Assembly: GCA_020698575.1 (NCBI GenBank)
Contig: CM036255.1
Span: 16,185,501-16,249,500 of the forward strand
Origin: Bostrychus sinensis
Lineage: Eukaryota > Chordata > Actinopteri > Gobiiformes > Eleotridae
Length of the DNA: 64,000 bases
Direction of reading: 5' to 3'
The notes beneath the pieces are model-generated. The model was given only the letters and a program-made list of their open reading frames with translations, made no database searches and was not told the DNA's origin. The translations under genes were made by a program, and so were the position numbers. Shown piece by piece: positions 47,301 through 58,853 of this stretch. Within the stretch, counting starts at the first letter, position 1, and each line of letters begins with the position of its first letter.

Positions 47301-49080
47301 CTCATCATGTTATAATACCAAGCTACACATCGTGGTTCAATAACAACAGGTAAACATGCACAACAGACTTTTATATTGAACAAACCAGAAGCTCAAGTGT
47401 AATTTTTTCGTTTTACTTTCAGCATACACTCTATTGAGAAACGTTCACTACCAGAATTCTTCAATGGAAAAAACAAATCCAAATCACCAGAAATGTGAGT
47501 GGTACAGGCTCTAACTAAACCAGACATAATAAAATAATTATTAATTTATCACTTATTATTCTTCCTCCACATTACAGATACCTAGCATATCGCAACTTCA
47601 TGATTGACACATATCGACTCAACCCTCAAGAATATCTCAGTTCAACTTCCTGTAGACGAAACCTCACTGGAGATGTCTGTGCTGTCATGAGGTATATTTG
47701 TGTTACGTATTGTGTCTAATGCACCAATAGTAGTAATAGTTTATGTGTGTGTATTATATATATCAGTATGGTTGTAAGTTAGCAGTTATATGTAGAAGTA
47801 GAATTACTTTGTCAGCTTTCTTATGCAACACAGCAGAGTATAAACTTAGTAATCTGTTTTTAGGGTTCATGCGTTTTTGGAGCAGTGGGGTTTGATAAAC
47901 TACCAAGTGGATGCAGAAAGCAGACCCCTCCCCATGGGACCCCCTCCCACCCCACATTTTAATGTACTGGCTGATACTCCCACTGGGCTGGCCCCACTGC
48001 AACATAAACCCTTGCAGGTAACAAACAGAGCACACACACAGATCAAATACGTAACTATTATTTAAATGAAAATAATGCCCCTCATTCCCTTAGGTATCAG
48101 CCTCGCAACACATGCTGTTTTTCCAAGATAGGAGCAGAGAGAAGCCTTCAGATTGCCAAAACTTTGGGTTGCGAACTGATATTTACACCAGGAAACATCC
48201 TAAGGTCTGACAAAGCAACATGTAATGGATTCCTTACGTCCATTAACTTAAAACGTAATAACTGATATATATTTCATTCATTTTTTAGACTAAAGGAGCA
48301 AGTGCTGGAAGGGAATGGACAGAACAAGAGACACTTTTACTATTGGAGGTAAGATATTGACTAATTATCTTGGATAATAAAAAATGTTGTATGTATGTAT
48401 GCGTGCATTGCAGGCATTGCATATTACTCTACTTATGCCTAATTATTGCTTCCTTCCTCAGGCCTTAGAGGTCTACAATGATGATTGGAACAAGGTTTCA
48501 GAGCACGTCGGATCCAGGACGCAGGATGACTGTATTCTGCATTTTCTTCGTTTGCCTATAGAAGACCCTTACCTTGAAGACTCCTCTGCTTCTCTTGGCC
48601 CTCTTGCATACCAGCCTGTGCCCTTCAGCCAGTCAGAGAATCCAGTCATGAGTACTGTGGCCTTCTTGGCATCAGTTGTGGACCCACGTGTGGCATCAGC
48701 AGCAGCTAAAGCAGCACTTGGTTAGTAAACACAGAAATACATTGAGCAGTGAAATGGTGGTTTGCTGTACAGTTGTATAAAATGCTTTAATGTGGCAATT
48801 GATTTTTGTCATCAGAGGAGTTTTCCAGAGCACATGAGGACTCCATAGACAAAATCTCTGACATGGCTAACCAGACTGAAAAAACAGGTATGACTAAAAA
48901 TAATTTCCATACATTTACATGCTGTTACAACTGGTTCAAAGTATGATCATGCATAATTTACAATTTAGCTTTCTCTCTTTCAGAATCAATAGATGCAGAC
49001 AAAATGGAAACAAATATCACAAGCCAGGTAGTAATGCACTCATACTGTAATAGTCTGGTTTGTATAATGTACATAAAAAA

Positions 49081-49113
<33 letters not shown>

Positions 49114-52100
49114 TATAATTTTATTTTTTTTATGTACTTTATACAAACCAGACTTTTTGTTAAACCAGAAGTTGTTAATTTTTGTGTTTTTGGATTTAAG
49201 ATTTCTATAAGAACGGATGGGCTTAACTTGGAACCAAGTGGAGCACAAATAGAGGGAGAAAGAGTTAAAAGGGAAAATGCTGACAATATGCTTGCAGAAG
49301 ACAGAGATGGTACTAAAAATGTGTACCCTTACCCTTACTTATCTATGTAATTGTTTCTAAAAAAAAAAAAGCTCCTTTAACAGATATGTCTTTGTTACAG
49401 GAAGAGGAGATGATGGAGAGAGTGAGGGAGACCTGGGCACAGCAGTGATGGAACAGGACCTGGTGGAGGGCGCCGTACCCACAGCAGCTGCAGCAGCTCT
49501 GTCCTCAGCTGCCACAAAGGCCAAGGTGATGATGATCACGCTTTTTACAAGAGACTAGTAAATAGAAAATAGCTTCTGTGTTGCCTATTCAAATCTTTAC
49601 ATCAATTTTCATTTCTTAATTTTATTTTTTCTTATATTAACAGCACTTAGCAGCTGTAGAAGAGCGAAAGATCAAGTCTCTGGTAGCTTTACTGGTGGAG
49701 ACCCAAATGAAAAAGCTAGAAATTAAACTCAGGCATTTTGAGGAGCTGGAGACCATCATGGACCGGGAGAAAGAGGCTGTAAGTAAAACTGATTGTTTGG
49801 TCACAGATGTACTATTCTAAGACATACAGTACATAATTTGTTAGTTTTAGCATTTAAACCTACTTTGAAATTACCTGAATAGTACAACAATTGTTGACCC
49901 ATGTCTCATGCAGCTGGAGCAGCAACGGCAGCAGCTTTTGTCTGAGAGACAGACTTTTCACACTGAACAACTGAAGCAAGCAGAAATCAAAGTCCGTCAG
50001 CAAAGGGAGCAGCAGGGGCAGGCTGGTTTCACAGCACAGCACTCAGGTCTGTCCACACTCACCTCAAATACAACTAACACAAGCTTCTGCGTAGTATCAG
50101 GGCTCACAAAATTGTAAAATACCTGATAGCCCTTTGGGCAGGCACTCTTTAAGATTTTAGTAGCCCGAAATGAAATAAAATAGCCCAAATAAAATATATA
50201 TTTTTTAGCGTTGATAAGTGTCACAACACATAACACCACACAGTTGTAATAAATATGCATTTTGTTATGACTGAAATATACGTATCTGTATGAACAATTA
50301 AGCTAGGTGATATACCCAAAAGAACAAAAAAATAAAAAATGTTTCCCATATTTTCATTAGATTTTTTGTTTTCCAATTAAAATAATCTTTTAATGCATGT
50401 TTAAGTTTAGGCAAGGTGATAAAGTATGTGTGTTGTTAGTTTTAGTGATCAGTTAAAACAACTGCAACAATCAGAATATGTCTGTTCAGTTGGTGATAAT
50501 ATAGAATAGATATCCACGCTAGCTTTTATTTAATGGAATTAATAACTTTTTGTTGTTGTTGTTGTTGTTTCTATATCTAAACTGTCATGCTGCCCGAGCT
50601 AGTCTTTATGTTTTATTTAGTAAACATTTTATTGATTACACATGTGGAGGCTTCAGTTTATTTAAGCCAACTTTCAAATTTTTTTGAAAAACATTCTGTG
50701 CCCCCCTTTAGGGCCCTGACCCACAATTTGAGAACCACTGTTCTAAACCAACTTACATTTGCACTGATTTGTATAGAATCTCTTAAATATAGTTTGATGG
50801 TGATTGACTTCAAATGGCACATCAACACTCGTAGAGCTAGAGTTACAATAGTTATTATTACGCACATTTCACGCAGCCTCTTCCTCTGCGGGGATAAACA
50901 GCACCTCCTGATAAATATATTTGTGATTTTGTTCATTTGTATTGAGGAAACTGCTATCTTATGCTGGACACAGTGTAGAGTTAGTTTAAATCAGTCTGCT
51001 CAAGGTAGCCCCAAGTTCTCTCCTCTATTTAGAGCACGGGAGATTAGTTGAAACTTGACAAAGACCAGGAATGAGAGGGAGACGAGAGGAAAGGATACAG
51101 CGGTGGTGCCATAAAACGATGTATTTGTCTGAAACATGAGTGATAGAGTTAAACCACAGTTTCCCTCACAGAGGAGAAGCGAGGATCTCGCAGAGCCGCT
51201 GGAGATTCACGAAGGGAAAAAACTGTCAATATTTGGAGAGAGATCAGACAGGGCCCCGTTTACCACTACGGTCAAGCCAGCCGGCGTTCGTTTTTCCGTG
51301 GTCAAGTGAGGCACTCCTAAATTTTGAGTGCGCTAATATAGCATTCTTAACGGTAATTGTCGCCGCTGTTGATATACAATTACACAAAAAGTACACAGTA
51401 AACGTACTTCATACTCTCAGTGGGAGTAGACCTAAATGTACTTAATAAGTATAAGCAGGTTTCATTGTGTACTTTTTTTGAAATAAGTTTTTTATTCAAT
51501 CTCAAATACAGTACTTTGATTCTAATTTTAGTCATTACTAACTTCATGAAAAAAGTACTTCATGGTGTAAAAGTAGTACCGGAAGTAATGGTGGTAGACG
51601 TACATAGCACACTGGTGCAGTCATTTCTTGGGCTTATAGAGAAATAGATGCTATATAATTCCACCTTATACACTCACCATATTTAGTTACGTATGTTATG
51701 GATTTTTTTTTTTGGGGGGGGGGGGGGCTGTAGTTTTTGCATGGATGTATAATAATGCCTGGATAGTCGGATTTTGTAGTGTTTATTATCTATTTTCACA
51801 CCATGGACTTTTTCCCTCTTTGAAACCTTTAATTTGGCTAAAAAATAACTTTTTATAGTTTGTGACGTCATGGAGTAAAAAAAAAGTTATTGCCCCGGGA
51901 CGTCGGGCTAGCAACTTTCCAAGCTCTGCAACCTAAGGATGTTCATGGCCAAATCATCACACTTTACATATAGTGACATCAGTTTAAAACTAAAACCTTT
52001 TTTACAACTTTCATTAAATTGTAGATATGCCTTCTGTAGGCCAGTCTGTACCAAATCGGACAATGGCTGCTGGAGCAAGTGGCCAGATGATGGCCTCTCG

Positions 52101-52289
52101 AAACATAGGCGCTCCTAACGGCATGTGTGAGTATTCTCTACCCTTCAAAACCCTTTAAATGCTGTTATGTTTCATTATTAATGTATAATAGTCTATATAT
52201 TTCTTATCTTACTTTGTTTTTTTCTGTCAGACCCCTCTTCACAGCCTGATGGGCTAACAGCAGCACCTCCAGCATCATCCCACAGCTGA
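42937..52289 (+). CDS. smarcc1: smarcc1, SWI/SNF core subunit BAF155
   Basis: Scaffold subunit of BAF/PBAF chromatin remodellers. Exon starts-ends: 42937-43104, 43323-43442, 43671-43756, 43852-43933, 44015-44107, 44178-44244, 44405-44474, 44578-44653, 44854-44976, 45066-45148, 46749-46855, 46945-47004, 47095-47123, 47234-47349, 47423-47494, 47578-47691, 47864-48017, 48094-48204, 48289-48348, 48462-48720, 48816-48887, 48984-49027, 49201-49309, 49401-49525, 49644-49778, 49914-50046, 52025-52126, 52231-52289: 2829 nt, 942 residues, every phase agrees. N-terminal MarR/chromo/BRCT-like module in residues 25-295 (RYWESPETVAQLEVVRQW); SWIRM about 412-508 (YRNFMIDTYRLNPQEYL); SANT about 582-635 (REWTEQETLLLLEALEVY); C-terminal coiled coil about 801-885 (HLAAVEERKIKSLVALLVET). 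The C-terminal Pro/Gln-rich tail is strongly shortened. smarcc1 preferred over smarcc2 by sequence; a/b copy not decided. AATAAA at 52358. Confidence 0.96.
44309..44366. repeat. (TA)n microsatellite in smarcc1 intron 6
   Basis: About 29 AT units followed by TTA units, just upstream of exon 7. Open frames through it (IYIYIY) are artefacts. Confidence 0.97.
45294..45966. mobile_element. Non-autonomous hAT element in smarcc1 intron 10
   Basis: The ends TAGGGCTGGGAC and GTCCCACCACTA are imperfect inverted repeats. Identical octamers ACAGAAAC flank it (45286-45293, 45967-45974). The interior starts and ends with 'ttaattaattac'-like AT-rich subterminal repeats. No transposase frame; length 673 bp. 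Confidence 0.88.
46050..46617 (+). mobile_element. LINE 3' fragment (L2/CR1-like) in smarcc1 intron 10
   Basis: The reading frame, broken by several shifts, gives ALILSDLDYCPMVWSSG-like, LQIIQNRAARIVLR and WLLVKDRLNYSLTVFIRNI-like stretches, the C-terminal domain of fish non-LTR RT. A 3' UTR with 'gtaagagtagcagctgcatt' and a poly-A run at 46597-46614 follows. It lies downstream of the hAT in the same intron. Confidence 0.75.
49071..49113. repeat. Poly-A/(TA)n tract with small foldback in smarcc1 intron 22
   Basis: About 21 A then TA units. The flanks 'gtctggtttgtataatgtac' (49051) and 'gtactttatacaaaccagac' (49133-49152) are nearly inverted copies, so the tract sits in a hairpin loop. Confidence 0.85.
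50047..52024 (+). other. smarcc1: smarcc1 intron 26 (about 2 kb), contents
   Basis: Longest smarcc1 intron. No exon is supported in it. A phrase 'tgacccacaatttgagaacc' (50716) resembles the end of a dispersed hAT-type repeat, and a G run sits at 51713-51727. Open frames at 50587-51051 and 51140-51445 have no recognisable motif. Confidence 0.5.
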
Positions 52290-53317
52290 ACTAAGCAACA
52301 CATGAAGTGGTCTACTTGCAGAAGGAATAACCTTCTGCATGATGCCTGTAATTGCAAAATAAATGTTTTTACTTTGAAATGGAATAATCGAAACATCAAG
52401 TGTAGAAGAAAGATTGCGATTTTGGATAGCAACTCGTTCATAAAATGTAATATTCATAGCCACATGTTGTGCATTTTGGTCAGCCACCCATTTCATATCT
52501 GTGTATTATTTGTGCTCAAATTGAGTTGAGAAATGTGAAAAAAAAGCTCTCAACTGATTAAATTGTTTTTATATGAACCCCATTGCTGTTTGATTTTTTA
52601 TTTTAAAGTGAAACTCTTTAGATTTTAGAATACTACTAGAATGTCACAACTAATAATTTGATTCTTCCAGCATCCCATCACTCCTAATGTGTAATGTATT
52701 TATATAATTGTAGTTTTTTGCTTTGCTTTGGATTGTTGCAGTGGTAAAAAAAAAATCATAGTTAATTTAAAATAGACCACATAAAGACATGAATATTTAT
52801 TGTACTACATGGGGGTATGGAGTCCAGATCCATGTTAAAGCTTGCAGACTACTGTGCACATGTCTAAACAAACATGATATGGGTCAAGAGCAATAAGATG
52901 TTTCAATGAATGTGCTTTTAAAGAAAATAGATATTTCACAGTAAGGTGCCCACCGAGAACATCTTAGTGTAAATGTGACCAATTTAGGTCAAATGTTGTG
53001 AATATAATAATAATCAAACTAAACTAATCAGACAAAACTATAACTGTTGACTTACCACACCCATATAAAGTCAAAGAGGTCCTGCTATGTGTTTTTCTTG
53101 TCTGTCTGTTCCAAGAAACTCTATCAAGAAACTTCTACGGGTGCGTAGAGAAACCAGTTGAACTTTATTTGTTTTGTACAGTTTGGCTTTATTAATTAAT
53201 GACATCAACTCTTTAACATGACTTTGCCAAATTATTTTATTTAAAATATACTGTATACACTATAAACACTATTGAGGACATTGGCTTATGGCTCCATTTT
53301 GTGCAGTATATAATTTA
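52290..53317. other. smarcc1 3' UTR and intergenic, no gene seen
   Basis: The AATAAA at 52358 could end the transcript. The remaining AT-rich DNA shows no repeat I can name and no coding exon. Confidence 0.5.
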
Positions 53318-53706
53318 TCATTTGCCTTTCCGGGTAAGATTAGACAATTTGACCATGATGGTTGTTGCCTAAGATAATAAAAAAAAAAGTCAGTATTAGA
53401 TACAGTATCATATGTGATAAATGACATTTAATCGCATTTAAGCATGACTTACACAGATGGCCACTAGAATCACTGTCACCGGGAAGAGACACAAGTCACT
53501 TATAACAAAGTTATTCACTTGAACATACACACTGTTCTTTGAGATAGAATAATAATCTTTCCCCTTAAATAGAGCAAATAGTTTATCAACAATTATAAGC
53601 AAAATGTGCTAATGCTATTTCAAAACTTTCATCTTTGAAATTTCAAGAGTGTACCAATATACTATAGGCAATACAAAAAAGAGATTACTCACGCTTTAAC
53701 TGGCAT
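53318..53706 (-). CDS. Candidate 36-aa single-TM micropeptide gene (regulin/DWORF-like?)
   Basis: Three minus-strand segments join in phase: 53706-53693 (MPVKA with a split last codon), 53498-53453, 53368-53318. Donors GTGAGT and GTAAGT, acceptors ataag and tcttag. The product has a central hydrophobic stretch LCLFPVTVILVAIC, then ATTIMVKLSNL and a basic RKGK end. Length, start (M-x-x-K-A), a proline at the head of the membrane helix and the IM-containing exit resemble the SERCA-activating micropeptide DWORF (STRIT1, 35 aa), but identity is low and the exon 2 acceptor has a weak pyrimidine tract. A possible upstream ATG overlaps in another frame. This is inference from splice pattern and composition. 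Confidence 0.33.
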
Positions 53707-53999
53707 TTTTGTCTTGCAGTTTTGTCTTTGTGGAGTAGCTCGAAACGTTCTTCAATGAGAATTTTGTCATTTCCTCATGCCTACTGTAAGTGCAGGTATT
53801 CTGTAAGTCAGTTTAGCTCCTCCCAAAGCATCTTTTCTGAGAACACTATGCTCATGCTACCAGTTTTCTGAATAGATTTAATCAGATAACACATTCAATT
53901 TTTTAGAAAACATTTAAGTTCTAGATGAGGTAAATGGGACAGGTTTGTCTTCACAGTGGCACGTTCTGTCCACAGAAATCTTCCAATGAATGAATAACA

Positions 54000-55510
54000 C
54001 ACTGCCTGGCCAAAAAAAAGTCTCCACCTGAATTTAACTAACTAGTTAAGAGCCTTCCTGCAATTGGTCAGGTCTGGGTTCAGCAACGTTATGCGCCCAA
54101 AGAATGAGGTCAGCTGACTTCCTGCATATACTGAATGACCAGGTTACTCCATCCATAGATTTTTTTTCTACCCCTGATGACACGGGCTTATTCCATGATG
54201 ACAATGCCAGGATTCACTGAGCTCAAAATGTGAAAGAGTGATTCAGGAAGCATGAGCCATAATTTTCAGACATGGATTGGCCACCACAGAGTCCAGACCT
54301 TAGTCCGATGGAGAATCTTTGGGATATGCTGGAGTGACTGTCTATCCAAAAAAACACTAGTATTTTGTTGGACCTTTAGCTTTGATTTTGGCATGCATTC
54401 ATTGTGGCATTGTTTTGAAAAGCTCCTGCTATGTCACAACATTTATTTCCATCCAGCGTTGCATTCATTTTTTGCTAAGATCTTGTATTGATGATGGGCG
54501 AGTCGGACCACTGCGCAAAATCTTCTCCAGCGCATCCCAAAGATTCTTTGTTGGGTTAAGGTCTGGACTCTGTGATGGCCAGTCCATGTGTGTTATGGAC
54601 CTAACTGTACATCAAACAAACAGAAAAAACAAACATACTGTACAGTACTGGCCAAAGGTTTTGGAAATGTCCCAAGTATTGGGATATTTGACAAAGTTTG
54701 CGGCTTCTTGTCTTTAAGTCTTTTTGTCCACTATAACAAGAAGTGTTCATTAGAGAAAATACAGATGGTTCACCACAGGTAAGACCATTCATAAGCCTCA
54801 ACAACAGAAAGGTCACATTAGACTTGGCCTTTTCTAGACTTTTCTCTGCCCATCATTCTGGTACAGGTTGGTCTGAGTCTCATCTGTCCAAAGAATGCTG
54901 TTCCAGACCTGGGCTGCCTTCTTTAGGTATTTTTTTGGCCAATTCTAATGTGGCCTTTCTACTGTTGTTGAGGTCTGCACCTTGTGGTGAACCGTCTGTA
55001 TTTTTTCTCATGAACATTCCTAGACACTGATAGACCTACTTCCTGGAGAGTGTTCTACTCTAAGGTGGATGTTGTGAAGGGCTTTTTTACCATTTTTTGA
55101 CCCAGCCTTACGATGGCCTGGTTCACTTCCACTGAGTTACTGTATGTTGTGATTTCACAGAAACAACTTTCAAATGCAAATGCAATACCTGGAATCAAGT
55201 CCAGACCTTTTACCTGCTCAGTTTATGATGGATTAATGATAGAAATTCCACAGGCAGCTCAAGAAATAGCTTTTGAACCAACTGTCCAATTACTTTTGAG
55301 CCCCTGAAAAAGAGGCTCCTACACTTTAAAGAGCTGTAACTCCTAAATGCTTCATATGATTTGGATGTGAATACTCTCAAATTACAGCTGAGAGTCTGCA
55401 CTTTCAGCACATATGAATTATACAACTGTATTTTGAATATGTTTTGGTTTACAGCTAAAATAACAAAACTTGTGTCAGTGTCCAAATACTTATGGACCTA
55501 ACTGTATGTA
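54000..55510. mobile_element. Tc1-like transposon debris, fragments in opposite orientations
   Basis: Plus-strand piece at about 54260-54335: WPPQSPDLSPMENLWDMLE-like transposase C-terminus. Immediately after, 54480-54590 in minus sense reads WPSQSPDLNPTKNLWDALE-like, so two C-terminal fragments face each other. Further minus-sense pieces at 54820-54990 contain FWNSILWTDETQTNLYQ-like text. 'ttatggacctaactgta' occurs at 54594 and 55489 as a direct repeat, probably terminal repeat remnants. Confidence 0.7.
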
Positions 55511-55606
55511 TACTGCATTTCCAGACAAGCAACATAAGGATAACATATTACAATAACAATAACACATCATAATATATTAGTTAGTGGCTGGCTCCATACT
55601 AATTAG

Positions 55607-56589
55607 TAAGGGTGCTCCGATCGATCGGCCACCGATCATGATCGGCCGATCATGGCTAAAAATAGAGTGATCGGTGATCGGTAAAATGGGCCGATCAGAA
55701 GGGCCGATCAAATTACAATAAACACGCGAGGCTCTCACATTTACTGTCCTGCAACTCCGGTTTGATTAAACAGCAGTAGCGTTATTTTAGCAGTGTTTTT
55801 AAGTTAAGCCCTGGTTATAACGAACACAAACCTGCCCTGGAGGTGCTGCTTTGTGTCCCCGCTGTGTCCCCGCCTGCTTTAGGAGCGCACGGGACAGAAC
55901 CGAGGCGCAGCAGTGCGTGTATTTGCAAACACCAACGTAAATGGAGCTACAGCTAACCCGCTAACAGTTACGTTAAAAGCATTAAGAAAGTTCAGAGTCT
56001 GCCTGTGTCTTGTTGCGCGGAGAAAACTGTGCTTTTTGTGGCTTAAACTGCACCAAATGGCTGCTAATGGAAAGAGAAAGTAAAAAGGCAGCCCATGTGT
56101 CCGTGTGTCTGAGAGGAGCACCTTTCATCGTTGTCTTCTCTGCTCTCTTTGCACGTTTTCTTCATTCAGACGTTGTCAAAACTGGCAGCAGGAGCTGTCT
56201 GCTCTTTAGTCCACTGTGTTTCAACCTGGTTTGGCTGCGCGTTACGCGGACACAGGCGCTGCACCCGCGGACTAGCATTAAAGGAACCAATTAAGAACAG
56301 CTGATTTTTACATCAGCGGAGCATTCAAACAAAGCCACAGACACTGGGCACACATTAAAGACCAATAATGCAACAAAACCTCTTCTAAAACAAAAATAAG
56401 TAGAATTTTGTTGTTCTTTTATATTTACAAAGGCTACAGTATTTTTCAAATGGAACTAATAATAGCCTGCATACAATACATTACTACATTGAAGACCACG
56501 TGATCGGTATCGGCCATGATCGGTATCGGCCGATCACAGCAGAGGCTGATCGGTGATCGGCCTCAAAAACCCTGATCGGAGCACCCTTA
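55607..56589. mobile_element. Non-autonomous hAT element, copy 2
   Basis: Same family as 10840-11763. Ends TAAGGGTGCTCCGATC and GATCGGAGCACCCTTA are perfect 16-bp inverted repeats. Identical octamers CTAATTAG flank it (55599-55606, 56590-56597). The interior is collinear with copy 1 and shares long near-identical stretches, but the shared open frame (MERESKKAAHVSVCLRGAPF) shows no transposase feature. 983 bp. Confidence 0.92.
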
Positions 56590-56897
56590 CTAATTAGGTC
56601 TGAGTTTTGTACTTGCTTATTAAAGACCCAGAACTGATGATCCTCCACATGCTTAGATAATAAAACGCATTTTTGACACAAATCATCTTTGTTATTTATT
56701 GATTAGCTCAGTGCAGTTATAATGCGGACATTTTGCTTCTGGTTGAAGGTCCTGTCCAGTGCTGTTTACTTCTTGTTTGTTTGTGGTCCACTTATTTTCG
56801 AAATAGCCTATAAAAATAATACATTATGTGACTTATAAGCACCTTATAAGTTACCTGTTATGTAACTAAGCACTGGTAAAGAAGGTTTATTTATAAT

Positions 56898-57240
56898 AAT
56901 AATAATAATTCATCGAATTTATATAGCGCTTTTTTGGACACTCAAAGACGCTTTACAATTGATCAATTATTCATTCACTCCTCAGTCACACTTGGTGGTG
57001 GTGAGCTACTTCTGTAGCCACAGCTGCCCTGGGGCAGACTGACGGAAGCGTGGCTGCCAATCTGCGCCAACGGCCCCTCCGACCACCACCAAACACAGCC
57101 ACACTAACACATTCACACAGGCAAGGTGGGTGAAGTGTCTTGCCCAGGGACACAACGACAGTATGCGCTTCAGATGGGATTCGAACCGGCTACCCTCTGA
57201 TTGCTGGGCGAATGCTTAACCCACTGCGCCACCATCGCCC
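56898..57240 (-). mobile_element. tRNA-derived SINE, minus orientation
   Basis: Minus reading from 57240: GGGGCGATGGTGGCGCAG, then GTGGGTTAAGCATTCGCCC (A-box region), then GCCGGTTCGAATCCC (B box). It runs to a tail with 'gcgtctttgagtgtcc' and an (ATT)n end at 56898. Long and fairly well preserved. Confidence 0.88.
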
Positions 57241-57908
57241 CATATGTACCTATACATAGGTACATATGTATGTATGTACTGGAACAAGTATTACATACGT
57301 AGATGCTCACTACTGCAGCCGCCGCAGCACCCACAGCAAAGTTACTGATGTTCACATCCTTTACTTCAGCCTGAACTGTCTGCTTTGTGTAGTTTATGTC
57401 GATTGATGCCTTCCCTCTGTAAAAATGAAAATACCCTCACAGATCTAGGTGTCAAGGTAAGACAAACATACATTCCCAAAGTTAGAAAATCACTTACATA
57501 GAAGACATCTTGACTTGAAAATCTTTTGTTGTTCAGTTTTTCCAAAAGGACAGTGAAGCTTTGCAATGAGTAATTTCCATACCTAAAGGTGTTTATATCG
57601 GTTGAGTGCAAGCTCCTCCCTGAAACCTGATTTATTGTCATTAAAATTAACCTCATAATATGCATCTGCAGTTTCACATTTGAACAACTTTAAAACTGAA
57701 CCATAATTTAAAAAGATGTGATAAAATTTGTGTATTATAAGGTTTAGAGGAAAATCTTGTTAAAATGTGTAAAATACACTGCATATATTTTTATCACACT
57801 GCATATGCGTGGACTGAGTTATTTTAAAACATTGTGAGTGAGTTATAACAAGTTGCTGCAATGTTTAGGGCAATGCTCAGGTCTCTCTTTGGGTGTAATA
57901 CAGAAGAG

Positions 57909-58853
57909 ATAGGTAAGACATTTTCAGAGATGGCAACATAGGACACGCAAAATATCAGAAGAAAAATTCAACCTTCTTGGAAGATGCATTGTTTCATTGA
58001 GCTACAGTGAACAAATTATTTAACAAGCATTTACAGGAAATTATAATTGTGTTTTGGTAAAACAAAAATGAAAGTATGTCCTATTTAAAAATTAAAAGTA
58101 TGTCCTAGTTCAAAGCAACATTACATGTGAGTCAAACTACACTGAACAAAAATATAAACGCAACACTTTTGCTTTTGCTCCCATTTTTCATGAGATGAAC
58201 TCAAAGATCTGAAACTTTTTCTACATACACAAAATAACCATATCTTTCAAATATTGTTCACAAATCTGTCAAATCTGTGATAGTGAGCACTTCTCCTTTG
58301 CTGAGATAATCCATCCCTCCTCACAGGTGTGCCATATCCAGATGCTGATGAGACAGCATGATTATTGCACAGGTGTACCTCAGACTGGCCACAATAAAAG
58401 GCCACTCTGAAACATACAGTTTTGTGTCCTCACACCTGTGAGGAGGGATGGATTATCTCGGCAAAGGAGAAGTGCTCACTATCACAGATTTGACAGATTT
58501 GTGAACAATATTTGAGAGATATGGTTATTTTGTGTATGTAGAAAAAGTTTCAGATCTTTGAGTTCATCTCATGAAAAATGGGAGCAAAAGCAAAAGTGTT
58601 GCGTTTATATTTTTGTTCAGTGTAGTTTGACTCACATGTAATGTTGCTTTGAACTAGGACATACTTTTAATTTTTAAATAGGACATACTTTCATTTTTGT
58701 TTTACCAAAACACAATTATAATTTCCTGTAAATGCTTGTTAAATAATTTGTTCACTGTAGCTCAATGAAACAATGCATCTTCCAAGAAGGTTGAATTTTT
58801 CTTCTGATATTTTGCGTGTCCTATGTTGCCATCTCTGAAAATGTCTTACCTAT
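57909..58853. repeat. 945-bp palindrome (423-bp arms, 99-bp spacer)
   Basis: Left arm 57909-58331 and right arm 58431-58853 are reverse complements with no indels; I count two mismatches, both in the inner transposon part (58235-58310 vs mirror). The outer 231 bp of each arm (57909-58139 and 58623-58853) is identical by eye. The centre is a Tc1-like element at 58140-58622. Confidence 0.93.
58140..58622. mobile_element. Internally deleted Tc1-like element at palindrome centre
   Basis: Starts CACTGAACAAAAATATAAAC and ends in its inverse, between TA dinucleotides (58138-58139, 58623-58624). Long inverted ends of about 190 bp surround 99 bp of residual interior including 'gcatgattattgcacagg' and 'ggccacaataaaaggccac'. 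No transposase remains. Confidence 0.9.

Noticed and set aside
50587..51051. 154-codon open frame inside smarcc1 intron 26
   Set aside because: It includes a dispersed-repeat phrase and has no family motif; likely chance.
53691..53880. Upstream ATG frame MTKFSLKNVSS in the micropeptide exon
   Set aside because: It ends at a stop inside the same exon before the donor; possible uORF only.
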